Shown here piece by piece: positions 8,094-16,418 of a stretch of DNA of 51,425 nucleotides (its first letter is position 1; each line of letters opens with the position of its first letter). The notes under the pieces were generated by a model. That model saw only the letters and a program-made list of their open reading frames with translations, made no database searches and was not told the origin of the DNA. The stretch comes from Candidatus Omnitrophica bacterium CG11_big_fil_rev_8_21_14_0_20_41_12 (lineage in GTDB: Bacteria; Omnitrophota; Gorgyraeia; Gygaellales; Profunditerraquicolaceae), in contig PCWB01000037.1 of assembly GCA_002796135.1 (NCBI GenBank), forward strand, positions 1 through 51,425. Reading direction: 5' to 3'. The translations under genes were made by a program, and so were the position numbers.

Positions 8094-9110
8094 CTAATCT
8101 TTAAAGACCCCGGGCAAAGATGCCTGACAAAATAAACATTTATGCCCGGCAAGATGAGATTCAATGATATTAAATCCTTCTCTCTTGATAAGAACTCTGT
8201 GGCATTGGTGGCATAGGGTATCCTGTCCCCAACCATAGATATTTCCAGCATATACATAACGTAATCCGTGACTTTTACCTAAATCATAAGCTAGCTTAAG
8301 AGAATGCTCCGGAGTGCCAGGATAAGAACTAAACTTATAATCCGCATGAAAACAGGAAATATGCCAGGGCATATCCTTACTAATTCCTGCGATAAATTTT
8401 GCAATCCCGGACAACTCCTCCGGAGAATCATTTTCACCGGGAATAACTAAAGTCGTAACCTCAACCCAAACTCCGGCCTCATGCAATAGATGGATAGACT
8501 CAAGTACAGGCGCCAATTTTGCCGCACATATCCTTTGATAAGAACTTTCCTTAAAAAACTTTAGATCAACATTAGCCGCATTCAAATACGGCCTCAACAT
8601 AGAGATTGCCTCTGCCGTTATATACCCGTTAGTAACAAATATATTGGCTAAACCTGCCAGCTTAGCTAATATCGCAACTTCTAAAGCAAACTCGAAAAAA
8701 ATAGTCGGCTCGGTATAAGTGTAGGATATTGATTTACAATTATTTTGCAAAGCTTTATCTACAACTTTAGCTGCGCTAAAACTTTCTCCCGGCGGGCTCT
8801 CCTTAATAAAATTCAGCTGGGAGATCTGCCAATTCTGACAAAAACCGCACCTGAAATTGCATCCGGCGCCGGCAATAGAAAAACTTGATGTCCCGGGGAG
8901 AAAATGATAAAGCGGCTTTTTTTCAATCGGGTCAACATTAACTGCAACCAGCTTGCCATAATTATGGTTATAAAGAACCCCTTGGATATTCTGCCTTACC
9001 CCGCAAAAACCAAATTTACCTTCCTGAATTTTACAGCGATGCGCACAAAGCTGGCAATGTACCGATAGATTCTCTAGGCGAATGTAAAGAGAGGCTTCTT
9101 TCATGTTCAA
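8094..9110 (-). CDS. amrS: AmmeMemoRadiSam-type radical SAM enzyme
   Basis: A 338-residue radical SAM protein. It starts with a cysteine-rich segment (CQLCAHRCKIQEGKFGFCGV) and continues with a loop (YGKLVAVNVDPIEKKPLYHF) and the cluster motif CNFRCGFCQN, i.e. CxxxCxxC, near residue 78. It ends with a further CxxC pair set (CHQC and CLFC). This architecture is that of the AmrS family, distantly related to pyruvate formate-lyase activases and usually encoded with AmmeMemo partners. Those partner genes (AMMECR1 and Memo homologues) are not in this window. The substrate of the family is not established. Radical SAM reactions generate 5'-deoxyadenosine, which is relevant to the salvage-like operon at the right end. 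It is 4 bp from the ZIP gene and probably co-transcribed. Confidence 0.85.
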   Translation of the reverse strand: MNMKEASLYIRLENLSVHCQLCAHRCKIQEGKFGFCGVRQNIQGVLYNHNYGKLVAVNVDPIEKKPLYHFLPGTSSFSIAGAGCNFRCGFCQNWQISQLNFIKESPPGESFSAAKVVDKALQNNCKSISYTYTEPTIFFEFALEVAILAKLAGLANIFVTNGYITAEAISMLRPYLNAANVDLKFFKESSYQRICAAKLAPVLESIHLLHEAGVWVEVTTLVIPGENDSPEELSGIAKFIAGISKDMPWHISCFHADYKFSSYPGTPEHSLKLAYDLGKSHGLRYVYAGNIYGWGQDTLCHQCHRVLIKREGFNIIESHLAGHKCLFCQASLPGVFKD

Positions 9111-9114
9111 TAAA

Positions 9115-9861
9115 TCAGCTACCCGGTAAAAAGCTCTTGGCTAATGCCATAAATCCTATACCCAATAGGAAAGCAAAAAAGGCAGCAGTAGAGCGCTTAA
9201 GATCGTTTTCTTTATGCAGCTCCGGAATAAGATCGCTGGTGGCGATATAAATAAAACCTCCGGCAGTAAAAGGAAGGATAAAATTCGAAAAGCTTTTACT
9301 CAGGTCACTTATCAAATACCCTGCAATCGCACCGATTACCGACATTAGCGCGGAAGCAAAATTGAATAACAGCGCCTTCCTCTTGGAGAAACCTCCATAT
9401 ACTAAAACAGCAAAATCACCTAACTCCTGAGGAATTTCATGTAATATAATCGCCAGAGTCGTAACGAACCCCAACTCCAGAGAAACCATAAAACTGACGG
9501 CAATCATCATCCCGTCGATAAAATTATGAAATCCGTCACCAACCAGATTCAGATAGGTAAAAGCGTGTGTTTTACAAACACCTTGCTCATGGCAATGCCG
9601 CCAGTGCAGATATCTTTCCATAAGAAAAAACATTATGATCCCCAGAATCAGGTAAGAAAATACGACGGTGCTTTTATTATTTTCGAGGCATTCAGGAAGG
9701 ATATGCAAAAAAGCGCTCCCGAGGAGAGCGCCTGCGGAAAAACCGATCAAACAAAAAAGAAACTTATGCAGCAAATTATCCTTAAGTGCCAGGGTAATAA
9801 TACCCACTAAGGATATAATGCTGACTAGAAATGTGCTGGCTAAGATCCAAAGTAAAACCAT
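9115..9861 (-). CDS. ZIP-family divalent metal transporter
   Basis: A 248-residue inner-membrane protein with eight predicted helices. The ZIP metal-site motifs are present: HNFIDGMMI in helix 4 and HEIPQELGDFAVL in helix 5; an additional histidine lies in LHILPE. A short His/Cys-rich cytoplasmic loop (LHWRHCHEQGVC) lies between helices 3 and 4, where ZIP proteins often bind or sense metal. The family imports Zn2+, Fe2+ or other divalent ions; selectivity is not readable. It lies immediately upstream (5' side) of the radical SAM gene in the same orientation. Confidence 0.9.
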   Translation of the reverse strand: MVLLWILASTFLVSIISLVGIITLALKDNLLHKFLFCLIGFSAGALLGSAFLHILPECLENNKSTVVFSYLILGIIMFFLMERYLHWRHCHEQGVCKTHAFTYLNLVGDGFHNFIDGMMIAVSFMVSLELGFVTTLAIILHEIPQELGDFAVLVYGGFSKRKALLFNFASALMSVIGAIAGYLISDLSKSFSNFILPFTAGGFIYIATSDLIPELHKENDLKRSTAAFFAFLLGIGFMALAKSFLPGS

Positions 9862-9871
9862 ATACAGGAAT

Positions 9872-9952
9872 TTAACCTAAATTAGGTTTTCTGCCTTTAT
9901 TAGCTTTTTTGGAACGCCAGTTAAGCTTTCCTCTACGTTTTCTTTTTCCCAT
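9872..9952 (-). CDS. 26-residue basic protein, bTHX-like ribosomal protein candidate
   Basis: Too short for the ORF track. ATG at 9952 opens MGKRKRRGKLNWRSKK, continues ANKGRKPNLG and stops at TAA. Twelve of 26 residues are Lys or Arg. Length, the MGK start, the RRGK box and the GxKP end resemble bTHX (S31) of Thermus and Bacteroidota, a small basic 30S protein, but the match is by eye and imperfect. The ATG is one base beyond the TGA of the CsgG-like gene (TGATATG), so translation could be coupled to it. No independent Shine-Dalgarno sequence is visible. An alternative is an unrelated nucleic-acid-binding micropeptide. Confidence 0.55.
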   Translation of the reverse strand: MGKRKRRGKLNWRSKKANKGRKPNLG

Positions 9953-9953
9953 A

Positions 9954-10604
9954 TCAATTTTTATAATAACTTAATGGTACATTCTGCCCGATATAGCGGG
10001 CTGCTTCAATTAAACAATCATGAATAACTTTACCCATCGGAGTTCTCGCATACTCACTTAAGCCGGCCTTAAAAGCTTTGTCGTGAGGAGTTTCTGTTTC
10101 TCTTCCGGGATTCTCTACGGCTTGACTCTGAATATCTCGGCTGCTGATTATCCTGGAACTAGCCCGGTCGATGATACGTAAATTCAATTGCATTGTTGCT
10201 TTATTTAAAGCTTCCCCTAATAAGCCGCCCATAAAACTGCTAGCGCTAGAGCCCCCGCCAGCTAACCCAAATTTACCTCCTGAGCTCTCCGGTATAAACT
10301 CAAAAACTGCGATACTGATAATTAACTCCGCTTCAAGCGGGCTAACGATCATAAACCGCTTGGTAGTATTTAAAACGCTAATAAAATATTCTTTCAGAGA
10401 CAGGCCTCCTTGAGCATCAAGTCCGGAGGTCTTTAATTCAAAATCGCTAACGGCAATCTTGGCACAGGGACCGGCGTATGGGTTAAGCGGCTCCCCGGGT
10501 AAAGATTTGTCTAGTCCAGAATGAGGTTTTGTTGATAGACATCCTGCAAGAAACAATACCACAGCCAAACAGCTAAACAACTTAAAACTTTTTTTCATAC
10601 ACAT
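9954..10604 (-). CDS. CsgG/HfaB-like outer-membrane lipoprotein
   Basis: The 216-residue product begins with a lipoprotein signal (VVLFLAGC, lipobox Cys near residue 22). The mature part contains an initial beta strand CAKIAVSDFELKTSG, then a region SLKEYFISVLNTTKRFMIV and a glycine-rich loop (FGLAGGGSS), then AFKAGLSEYARTPMGKVIHD. This resembles the periplasmic core of CsgG-type proteins, which secrete curli subunits or help assemble envelope structures, but it is shorter than CsgG (about 277) and no curli genes are nearby. Start may be Met1 or Met3. A second possibility is a generic GNA1162/LPP20-type lipoprotein. Confidence 0.6.
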   Translation of the reverse strand: MCMKKSFKLFSCLAVVLFLAGCLSTKPHSGLDKSLPGEPLNPYAGPCAKIAVSDFELKTSGLDAQGGLSLKEYFISVLNTTKRFMIVSPLEAELIISIAVFEFIPESSGGKFGLAGGGSSASSFMGGLLGEALNKATMQLNLRIIDRASSRIISSRDIQSQAVENPGRETETPHDKAFKAGLSEYARTPMGKVIHDCLIEAARYIGQNVPLSYYKN

Positions 10605-10643
10605 TTTAATATATTACCGATCTGTCTGACTGTCAAGTGAAAC

Positions 10644-11297
10644 CTAGTCGGACCCCGGTTCGAATATCTTCGCAAGCTCACCGATTGAAGAAATAATCTT
10701 AAAAGGGCTCTGTTTTTTAATCTCCAGGCTGCTACTTGAACCTCCGGTGACAATTACAGTTTTAACCCCTGCGCGCCTACCGGCCTGAGCATCAATAGTC
10801 ATATCTCCGACATAAAGAACTTGAGGTTTTTTAACGGCAAGCCGTTTGATTATTCTATTTAAAATCAGCGGATGGGGCTTACCATATTTTAATTTATCGG
10901 AACAAAGCACATAATCGAATAAGGATACCAGGCGTAGATGTCTTAATAAAATAAGTGAAAATTTAGTCGGCCGGTTACTGGCCACGGCTAATTTATAACC
11001 TTTAGCTTTAAGCTGACGCAAAAGGCGCAGAACATCTGGATAAAGACGCGAATATTCAAGAAGGCTATGCTTATGATGGTTGCGATATAGCCCCAAGGCG
11101 CGCTTTAAATCATTAGCCGGGGTATACGGCTTAAGAAGATTGCTGTCTCCCCAGCCTACAGCGCCGCGGATAACCGCTGCGCTTTGCGATTTTAATCCCA
11201 ACTTATGCATCACATAGTTAAAGCTGCTGTTTATCGCGCTGTAAGCATTTACTAATGTGCCGTCCAGATCAAAAATAACCAGTTTTACATTCTGCAT
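10644..11297 (-). CDS. HAD hydrolase, phosphoglycolate phosphatase-like
   Basis: The 217-residue protein carries the full HAD set: motif I VIFDLDGTLVNAYSA (residues 7-21) with nucleophile Asp, motif II LAVASNRPTKF, the motif III lysine in LKYGKPHPLILN, and motif IV LYVGDMTIDAQAGRRAG. An alpha-helical cap follows motif I, as in Gph/PGP and beta-phosphoglucomutase relatives (class C1 cap). A Gph role (removing 2-phosphoglycolate from DNA repair) is plausible but cannot be separated from other sugar-phosphate phosphatases. It stands between the CsgG-like gene and a strong terminator, so it probably has its own promoter in the ~75-bp upstream gap. Confidence 0.8.
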   Translation of the reverse strand: MQNVKLVIFDLDGTLVNAYSAINSSFNYVMHKLGLKSQSAAVIRGAVGWGDSNLLKPYTPANDLKRALGLYRNHHKHSLLEYSRLYPDVLRLLRQLKAKGYKLAVASNRPTKFSLILLRHLRLVSLFDYVLCSDKLKYGKPHPLILNRIIKRLAVKKPQVLYVGDMTIDAQAGRRAGVKTVIVTGGSSSSLEIKKQSPFKIISSIGELAKIFEPGSD

Positions 11298-11320
11298 AAT
11301 AAAATTTTATATACAAAATT

Positions 11321-11346
11321 TAGGCAGGGCCTAAAGACCCTGCCTA
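11321..11346 (-). terminator. Rho-independent terminator
   Basis: Inverted repeat AGGCAGGG...CCCTGCCT with a short loop, followed on the minus strand by AAATTTTG. It lies 27 bp past the stop of the 11373-11990 gene and marks the end of that transcript. Confidence 0.75.
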
Positions 11347-11372
11347 TTTAATAACCATCGATTAATAAATAA

Positions 11373-11990
11373 TTATTGGACCTGATCCTCTGACTGAATT
11401 TCCGGCATTGGTGTTGGTTCCGGCTGCACAGGAGCTTCATTGACTAATACAGATGATTCACTAACCGTTCCGGATTCAACCGTTGATTGCACCGTTTCAG
11501 TAACCGCAGCTTTAACAGGAGCCAAAGTCTCCACAGGAACAACTTCCTGCGCTGATATATCGGCAACAGGCTGCTCAGCTGCCTCAGTCATTTTATTATC
11601 CTCGGCAACAGGTACAGCGGCAGTCGCTGAAGAGCTGGGCTTCTCAAAATTTATATTCTTGGCAACGCTCCTGCCATCAACTCCTGCCACATAATCTATG
11701 CTTAAAGTATCTTTGACTTTTATCTCATCGAAACTTCCGATATTTTCAAAATTAGTTTTCTCATCAACTGCCAAAACAAGATCCTTCTCCTGATCGGTTT
11801 CATAATCAAGATACTTTAAAGTAATTGTTTTTCCCTGGGCGTCTAAAGCGGTTACCTCTCCCCAAGCCCACTGCGTCTGGTTTATATTCTGCTCCGGCGC
11901 CGCAATAGGCTCTTCTGCAAAAACAGTTAATGTAGTAACTATACTTAGAATTATAAATCCGGCTAAAATTACCACCTTCTTGTAACTCAT
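11373..11990 (-). CDS. Exported protein with DUF5666-like domain and Pro/Glu/Val-rich tail
   Basis: A 205-residue protein with a clear signal peptide (VVILAGFIILSIVTTLTVFA, cleavage before EEP). Residues about 40-115 form one compact beta-rich domain (WAWGEVTALDAQGKTITLKY, later VDEKTNFENIGSFDEIKV) that resembles DUF5666/OB-like metal-tolerance domains. The remaining ~90 residues are low complexity, dominated by Ala, Val, Pro, Glu and Thr (PVAEDNK, VETLAPVKA, PEPTPMPEI), likely disordered and periplasmic or surface exposed. Function is not recognisable. It is monocistronic, with a promoter in the 60-bp upstream gap and a strong terminator behind it. Confidence 0.7.
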   Translation of the reverse strand: MSYKKVVILAGFIILSIVTTLTVFAEEPIAAPEQNINQTQWAWGEVTALDAQGKTITLKYLDYETDQEKDLVLAVDEKTNFENIGSFDEIKVKDTLSIDYVAGVDGRSVAKNINFEKPSSSATAAVPVAEDNKMTEAAEQPVADISAQEVVPVETLAPVKAAVTETVQSTVESGTVSESSVLVNEAPVQPEPTPMPEIQSEDQVQ

Positions 11991-12050
11991 TTTAATCCTC
12001 CTTTTTGAAGATCAAGGGTCAAAGTATCATGAATTTTCTCATCTGTCAAG

Positions 12051-13442
12051 CTATCTATAGAACGGCAAAAAGATAAGTGCGGCCATAACAATCAGGGTGG
12101 TTGTTAAGCCTACAACCAGGCCGATCCGAAACCAGGCGAAGAAACTTATCTTGATACGTCTCTCCTTTTCAAGAATGCCGATAGCTACGATATTGGCGGT
12201 AGAACCAATCAAAGTAATATTTCCTCCCAGGCAACCGCCGAAAAGCAAGGCCCACCATAACGGCTGCAAGTTTATATTTAAACCGTGAATCCCCTGGACC
12301 ACCGGAATAAAAGCCGCGACTAAAACAACATTATCTAAAATACTTGAGCCTATTGTGCTTATCCAAAGCACAGAAGCTATCAAAAGATTAAAATTGTTTC
12401 CAGTTACTTCAAGTATGCGTTGGGCGATAAAAACAGTTGCCCCGGTATATTTCAATGTTCCTGCCTGGACAAATAACAGCAAGAAAAAAAGCAACGTCCA
12501 CCATTCTACGTCTTGTTCAATAAACTTTCTGGCCCGACGGTGCTTCCAGATCATCACGAAACCGCTGGTAATTAAAGGCACCGCCAATAGAATAGTATTC
12601 GACGTCAATCCTAAAATCGTCTCTATTCGATGGTGCAAGGAAATAAAAAGAAGCATCACCCCAAACACTCCCAGGCTTATCCTTAAATTTTTATCCGCAG
12701 GCACAGAGATCAGCTTAACCAGAATATCATTAGCCCCATACTTTTGCATCTGCTCATTAAGAGATTTAATGGATTTTCTATACCAAAACAGGGAAATGGC
12801 AATAGTAGCAATAAGACAAACAACGGTTAAAGGCAAGGCCTTAGCAATAAAATCTTCGAAGGTTAATCCGGATTTAGAAGCAATTAGGATTCCGATCGGA
12901 TTTCCTAAAACCGTAGCAGCAGAACCAATATTGGTGGCTAAAACAGAGATGATGATGAAGGGCACCGGGTCAGTTTCGAAATAATCACAGATCTCCAAGA
13001 TCGCGGCGACAATAAAGATAATTGAAATTACTTCGGAAACTATAGAGGCAAGCATAAATGAGACCAGGGCAATAAAAAGAGCGAACTTTTTCCCGGTTAA
13101 TTTGGGAACACGTAAAATAAGGCTGACCATCCAAGAAAAGACTCCGGAATCTTTTAATAAACCGATAACCACCATCATTCCAACCAAAAAGAGGATGACT
13201 TCAAGCGAAGAGAATTCAATTACCCGCTCTAAATCAATCGTGTTGGTGATTAATAATACCGCGGTGCCGATGAAAGCAAAACTAAGTCGAAGATCCCAGA
13301 AAAAAAGAGATCCTAATATCGAGGCGGAGAATATACTTATGGAAAGGGACTGCTGCGCGTTCATCCCGGAAAAACGGGCAAAGGCGCCGAGAAAAAATGA
13401 TAATAAAAATAAGGAAAAAAGTTTTAAATAAGAATTTTTCAT
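12051..13442 (-). CDS. ArsB/NhaD-type (SLC13-like) permease, second copy
   Basis: The 463-residue membrane protein has about 12 predicted helices. The two pseudo-symmetric signature loops are present: SAATVLGNPIGILIASKSG near residue 175 and GGNITLIGSTANIVAIGIL near residue 420. It belongs to the same ion transporter superfamily as the 540-1808 gene but is clearly diverged: GNPIGI replaces GDPPSM, which could change substrate. A long cytoplasmic insertion with charged residues (WKHRRARKFIEQDVEWW) separates the halves. Possible roles are Na+/H+ antiport, anion/dicarboxylate or metalloid transport. It stands alone between the exported protein and the small CC-rich membrane protein. Confidence 0.85.
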   Translation of the reverse strand: MKNSYLKLFSLFLLSFFLGAFARFSGMNAQQSLSISIFSASILGSLFFWDLRLSFAFIGTAVLLITNTIDLERVIEFSSLEVILFLVGMMVVIGLLKDSGVFSWMVSLILRVPKLTGKKFALFIALVSFMLASIVSEVISIIFIVAAILEICDYFETDPVPFIIISVLATNIGSAATVLGNPIGILIASKSGLTFEDFIAKALPLTVVCLIATIAISLFWYRKSIKSLNEQMQKYGANDILVKLISVPADKNLRISLGVFGVMLLFISLHHRIETILGLTSNTILLAVPLITSGFVMIWKHRRARKFIEQDVEWWTLLFFLLLFVQAGTLKYTGATVFIAQRILEVTGNNFNLLIASVLWISTIGSSILDNVVLVAAFIPVVQGIHGLNINLQPLWWALLFGGCLGGNITLIGSTANIVAIGILEKERRIKISFFAWFRIGLVVGLTTTLIVMAALIFLPFYR

Positions 13443-13525
13443 TTATAAAATACAGGTAATCTGACCGGGATTCTGTCTAATAACCAGCACCCGTTATTTA
13501 CAGTATTTACTTTAAGATTTTTTAG

Positions 13526-13753
13526 CTATTCTTTAGCTATGGCTAATGTAATTACACCGGCTAAAATCAAAAACAGACCGATGCAACCTTTAACAATCAA
13601 AAGAAGCGGTCCCCACCATTTTAGAATCGCCAGGCCTCCCAACACTAAAAATACCAGGCCCAGGATAACCTTAAGCAATGTTGATAAGGATTTTTTAGGA
13701 TCACAGCACTTTTCTTCTGTGCCCCCACAACATTTTTTCTCTTCTTGTGCCAT
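13526..13753 (-). CDS. Small membrane protein with cysteine-pair N-terminus
   Basis: The ORF track start is too far upstream. The ATG at 13753 is preceded by a run of Gs on the minus strand (AGGGGGGG) that serves as a strong ribosome-binding site. It gives a 75-residue protein without overlap into the LpxL-like gene. The N-terminus has two cysteine-pair motifs (KKCCGGTEEKCCDPKK) and is followed by two hydrophobic helices (TLLKVILGLVFLVLGG and a second ending LILAGVITLAIA). The CCGG/KCCD arrangement could bind metal or a cluster on the cytoplasmic face. No known function. It is probably co-transcribed with the acyltransferase 19 bp upstream. Confidence 0.7.
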   Translation of the reverse strand: MAQEEKKCCGGTEEKCCDPKKSLSTLLKVILGLVFLVLGGLAILKWWGPLLLIVKGCIGLFLILAGVITLAIAKE

Positions 13754-13772
13754 TAGAATACCCCCCCTTTTT

Positions 13773-14684
13773 TTAATTAGGCTTGCTCTTCCACCGGCGA
13801 TGTATCCAGCCCCATTCTGCAGGATATTTACGTATATAAGACTCAATGATATCGGTAAGCCTCTGGATATTTATCGCGATCGTATCCTGAGAATCCTTAC
13901 CATCTATTAATTCCAATTCCGGTTCAAAAATTATCCTATGCTGATCATTAGATAGCCTAATAATAAAACAAGGAACAAGCGCAGCCTTGGTTCTTTGCGC
14001 TAGAACTACAGGGCCGGTAGCCGTTGCCGCTTTTTCACCAAAGAAATTTACAAACACTCCTCCGGTACCGAAATTCTGATCAATCGGTATAAAAACCAGT
14101 TCATTATTGCGCAAAGCGGCAATCGTATTATTCACACATTCATTACGCGGCTGGCTATAAATTGTTTTTACGCCAAACTTATTTCTCTTCTCAAAAAAAA
14201 TCTTCTCTACTTTAGCATCGCGCATCGGCCGCATAATCCCGGCCGCTTTGTAGCCCTCCACTGCCAACCTCCCTAAAAGAAGCGGGAAATTTCCAAAATG
14301 TGCACTCACTAAAATTACGCCGTTTCCGGATTCCAAGGCCTTGTCCAGGTTCTGCTTGCCCTGAATTTCCACAAAATCTTTTAAAGCACCCGGCTTGTCA
14401 AAGAAAAACATCAATTCTACTGCACTTTTAGCCATACATATGAAACAATTTTTAGCAATATCCTCGATCTCCCGGCTAGACTTTTCTGCGCCGAAAGCAA
14501 CATGCAAGCCATGTAAAGCGATTTTTTTCTGCTTTTTGGCAAAAACATAAGCTAAAGAAGCGATATTTTTGGCAAAGGCATAGAGGCAGCAGGCAGGAAT
14601 AATCTTAACGATCAAAGAGCATATATTTAAACCAAACCAGGCTGCAAAACGACCGGCAGATTTACGAATTTTTTTAGAGTCCAT
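13773..14684 (-). CDS. LpxL/HtrB-like lipid A or phospholipid acyltransferase
   Basis: The 303-residue protein has an N-terminal membrane segment and matches the LpxL/LpxM family, inner-membrane enzymes that add secondary acyl chains to Kdo-lipid A. The active-site region is SAHFGNFPLLLGRL near residue 130. Downstream is the IMRPMRDAKVEKIFFEKR block and the FIPIDQNFGTGGVFVNFFG segment (family: QxxGxxGxFVxFFG). It ends with the typical YPAEWGWIHRRWKSKP. In canonical enzymes the catalytic His is followed five residues later by Glu or Asp (HFGNWE). Here that position is Pro, so the dyad is altered. Substrate lipid is therefore uncertain. Confidence 0.85.
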   Translation of the reverse strand: MDSKKIRKSAGRFAAWFGLNICSLIVKIIPACCLYAFAKNIASLAYVFAKKQKKIALHGLHVAFGAEKSSREIEDIAKNCFICMAKSAVELMFFFDKPGALKDFVEIQGKQNLDKALESGNGVILVSAHFGNFPLLLGRLAVEGYKAAGIMRPMRDAKVEKIFFEKRNKFGVKTIYSQPRNECVNNTIAALRNNELVFIPIDQNFGTGGVFVNFFGEKAATATGPVVLAQRTKAALVPCFIIRLSNDQHRIIFEPELELIDGKDSQDTIAINIQRLTDIIESYIRKYPAEWGWIHRRWKSKPN

Positions 14685-14774
14685 ATTAATTTAAATTATA
14701 ACAAACTGCCTTCAAATTACAAGAATAATTGAACACCCTAGGCTTTAGCCTAGAGTGGAATCCCGCCTGCCGAA

Positions 14775-15002
14775 TTAAAGTTTATAGCCGATTTTACGCA
14801 GTAATTCCTTGCGCCAAGTGATATCTGCAGCATCCTCTAAGCCTTTAGGCGCCAAGCCGTCAATAACCCCTAATCTACCCCGGGCGTACTATTAACCAGC
14901 GCCTCATAAATATCCTCTACGATCTTGATAAAATGCTCCTAGCCTAAAATAAATTCAGATCAAGGGGTTTTTATCTATTTTTACAATTTTTAGCTCTAAC
15001 AT
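14775..15002 (-). pseudogene. Decayed adenosine-specific kinase (DUF355) gene
   Basis: This gap looks empty in the ORF track but is a dead gene. On the minus strand a GGGGGG ribosome-binding site precedes ATG at 15002 and reads MLELKIVKIDKNP. After a frameshift it continues FILG, a stop codon where Gln is expected, then [20 protein letters not shown]. After another stop and frame change it ends [34 protein letters not shown]. These are the two ends of the adenosine-specific kinase family (COG1839, about 160 residues); roughly the middle half is deleted. Identity is by motif memory. The ATG lies 10 bp past the stop of the PIG-L gene. Confidence 0.7.
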
Positions 15003-15011
15003 ATATCCCCC

Positions 15012-16418
15012 CTATTTAATCTTTATCTTACGGAAACCTACTGCATCAACCGGCAGATTACCATGATAAGCCTTGAGCGAAGTAAGCAGATAATCCGGAT
15101 TCTGTAAAAGCTTAAGCGGAACTTGTAAAATCAAATAATTTCTCCCTGAATCTACTAATACCCCGTGATCAAAAACCCTCTTTTTAGCATTAAATACCTT
15201 GCAAACATTTCCCGCAGTCATAATGCGTATTTTAGGCATCCGGGGGAAAGGCGTATTCTTGTTATATCCGAAAATATAAAGCCTGGTTTTGAATCTTAAG
15301 CTGAGCTTATTAGGTTTATCTACGCGCACGATAAAATAATCATCCTGGAGAGCATAGCTGACAGAACCGTCCTCTTCTACTCCCTCAATTTTTTCCAGGG
15401 TTTCTGAATTATCCGACTCTTTAAACATTTTTGTAGCTCCAAAATAAGAAATAACTTTATCTTTCAATGTTAATTGAGGAGCCAGCTCTAAAACCGGATA
15501 ATCTCCAAAGAGTTCATTCTCTCTGACAAAAGCTAATAAGTAAAAAACAGCTGACTGCGTCTGGCTCTTATAAAAAAGAACCGACTGATGTTTCTTATCC
15601 AGCTCCTCAAAACTTAAATCAAAACGCAACCAATCAATCTCAGAGCCGATAAATTTATGCGGCGGATATAATGCCAGCTCCGGATGGTAGTGCCGCGGTT
15701 TAGGCCAGCCAACACAATGTACTAAATATGGATAAACCTTAGGCTTAGGAATTTTCCCTTCTAAATCACTCAAGGCTACCTGGAGAAATAGATATAACGT
15801 TTTATGATCTACATTCACATCAGCCGGGTGCGAAACAAATATCTTATTCGGCTTATAATCTAAAATCTGAGTAGTCAGATCATCTAAGATGCTTTCACCG
15901 TAATACGGTGCCCCATAAGAAGGATTACTTTTATACGGAACACTGGAGATACGGGTAAGACGATCGCGAAACGGCTTATCCGTCTGCCAATAATTGCAGA
16001 AAATCTCAAAGGTCCCGTAATCCGGATATCCTAAGAATATAAGGTCATCTTTTAATAAACCCAAAGATGCCATAGCCTTAATCGATTCTTGCTGACGCAC
16101 CTGTCCCATATGCACAAATTCACCCTGGCGCATGGTTATTCTCTTCTCATAAACAATAAAAGACAATTCATTATGGTCGCCATTAGTCAGATACACTACC
16201 CTTACTTTAGCTTTAGCTTTAAGCGCTTCCTGAATAATCCCGGCGCAACCAATCGCCTCATCATCAGGATGCGGGGCTAAAATCAATACCCGCTCGCTTT
16301 TTTTAAACGGATTCAATGCCGTCATAGGATCCCAATATCTAGCATCCGGATCCGCCAGACTGGCACATCCGCCGAGTAAGAAAAGTAATAAAAATAACAA
16401 TAATTTATTTCTAGGCAT
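15012..16418 (-). CDS. PIG-L (LmbE) family deacetylase lipoprotein
   Basis: The 468-residue protein starts with a lipoprotein signal (LLLFLLGGC, Cys near residue 18), so it is lipid anchored. The catalytic domain begins with the zinc-site motif APHPDDEAIGCAG near residue 50 and continues RVVYLTNGDHNEL. A second zinc His is expected in FVSHPADVNVDHKTLY. Family members remove N-acetyl groups from GlcNAc-containing glycolipids, mycothiol precursors or glycans. The C-terminal ~170 residues form an extra beta-rich domain not found in minimal LmbE proteins. It overlaps lnt by eight bases, so lipoprotein maturation and this lipoprotein are encoded together. Confidence 0.85.
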   Translation of the reverse strand: MPRNKLLLFLLLFLLGGCASLADPDARYWDPMTALNPFKKSERVLILAPHPDDEAIGCAGIIQEALKAKAKVRVVYLTNGDHNELSFIVYEKRITMRQGEFVHMGQVRQQESIKAMASLGLLKDDLIFLGYPDYGTFEIFCNYWQTDKPFRDRLTRISSVPYKSNPSYGAPYYGESILDDLTTQILDYKPNKIFVSHPADVNVDHKTLYLFLQVALSDLEGKIPKPKVYPYLVHCVGWPKPRHYHPELALYPPHKFIGSEIDWLRFDLSFEELDKKHQSVLFYKSQTQSAVFYLLAFVRENELFGDYPVLELAPQLTLKDKVISYFGATKMFKESDNSETLEKIEGVEEDGSVSYALQDDYFIVRVDKPNKLSLRFKTRLYIFGYNKNTPFPRMPKIRIMTAGNVCKVFNAKKRVFDHGVLVDSGRNYLILQVPLKLLQNPDYLLTSLKAYHGNLPVDAVGFRKIKIK

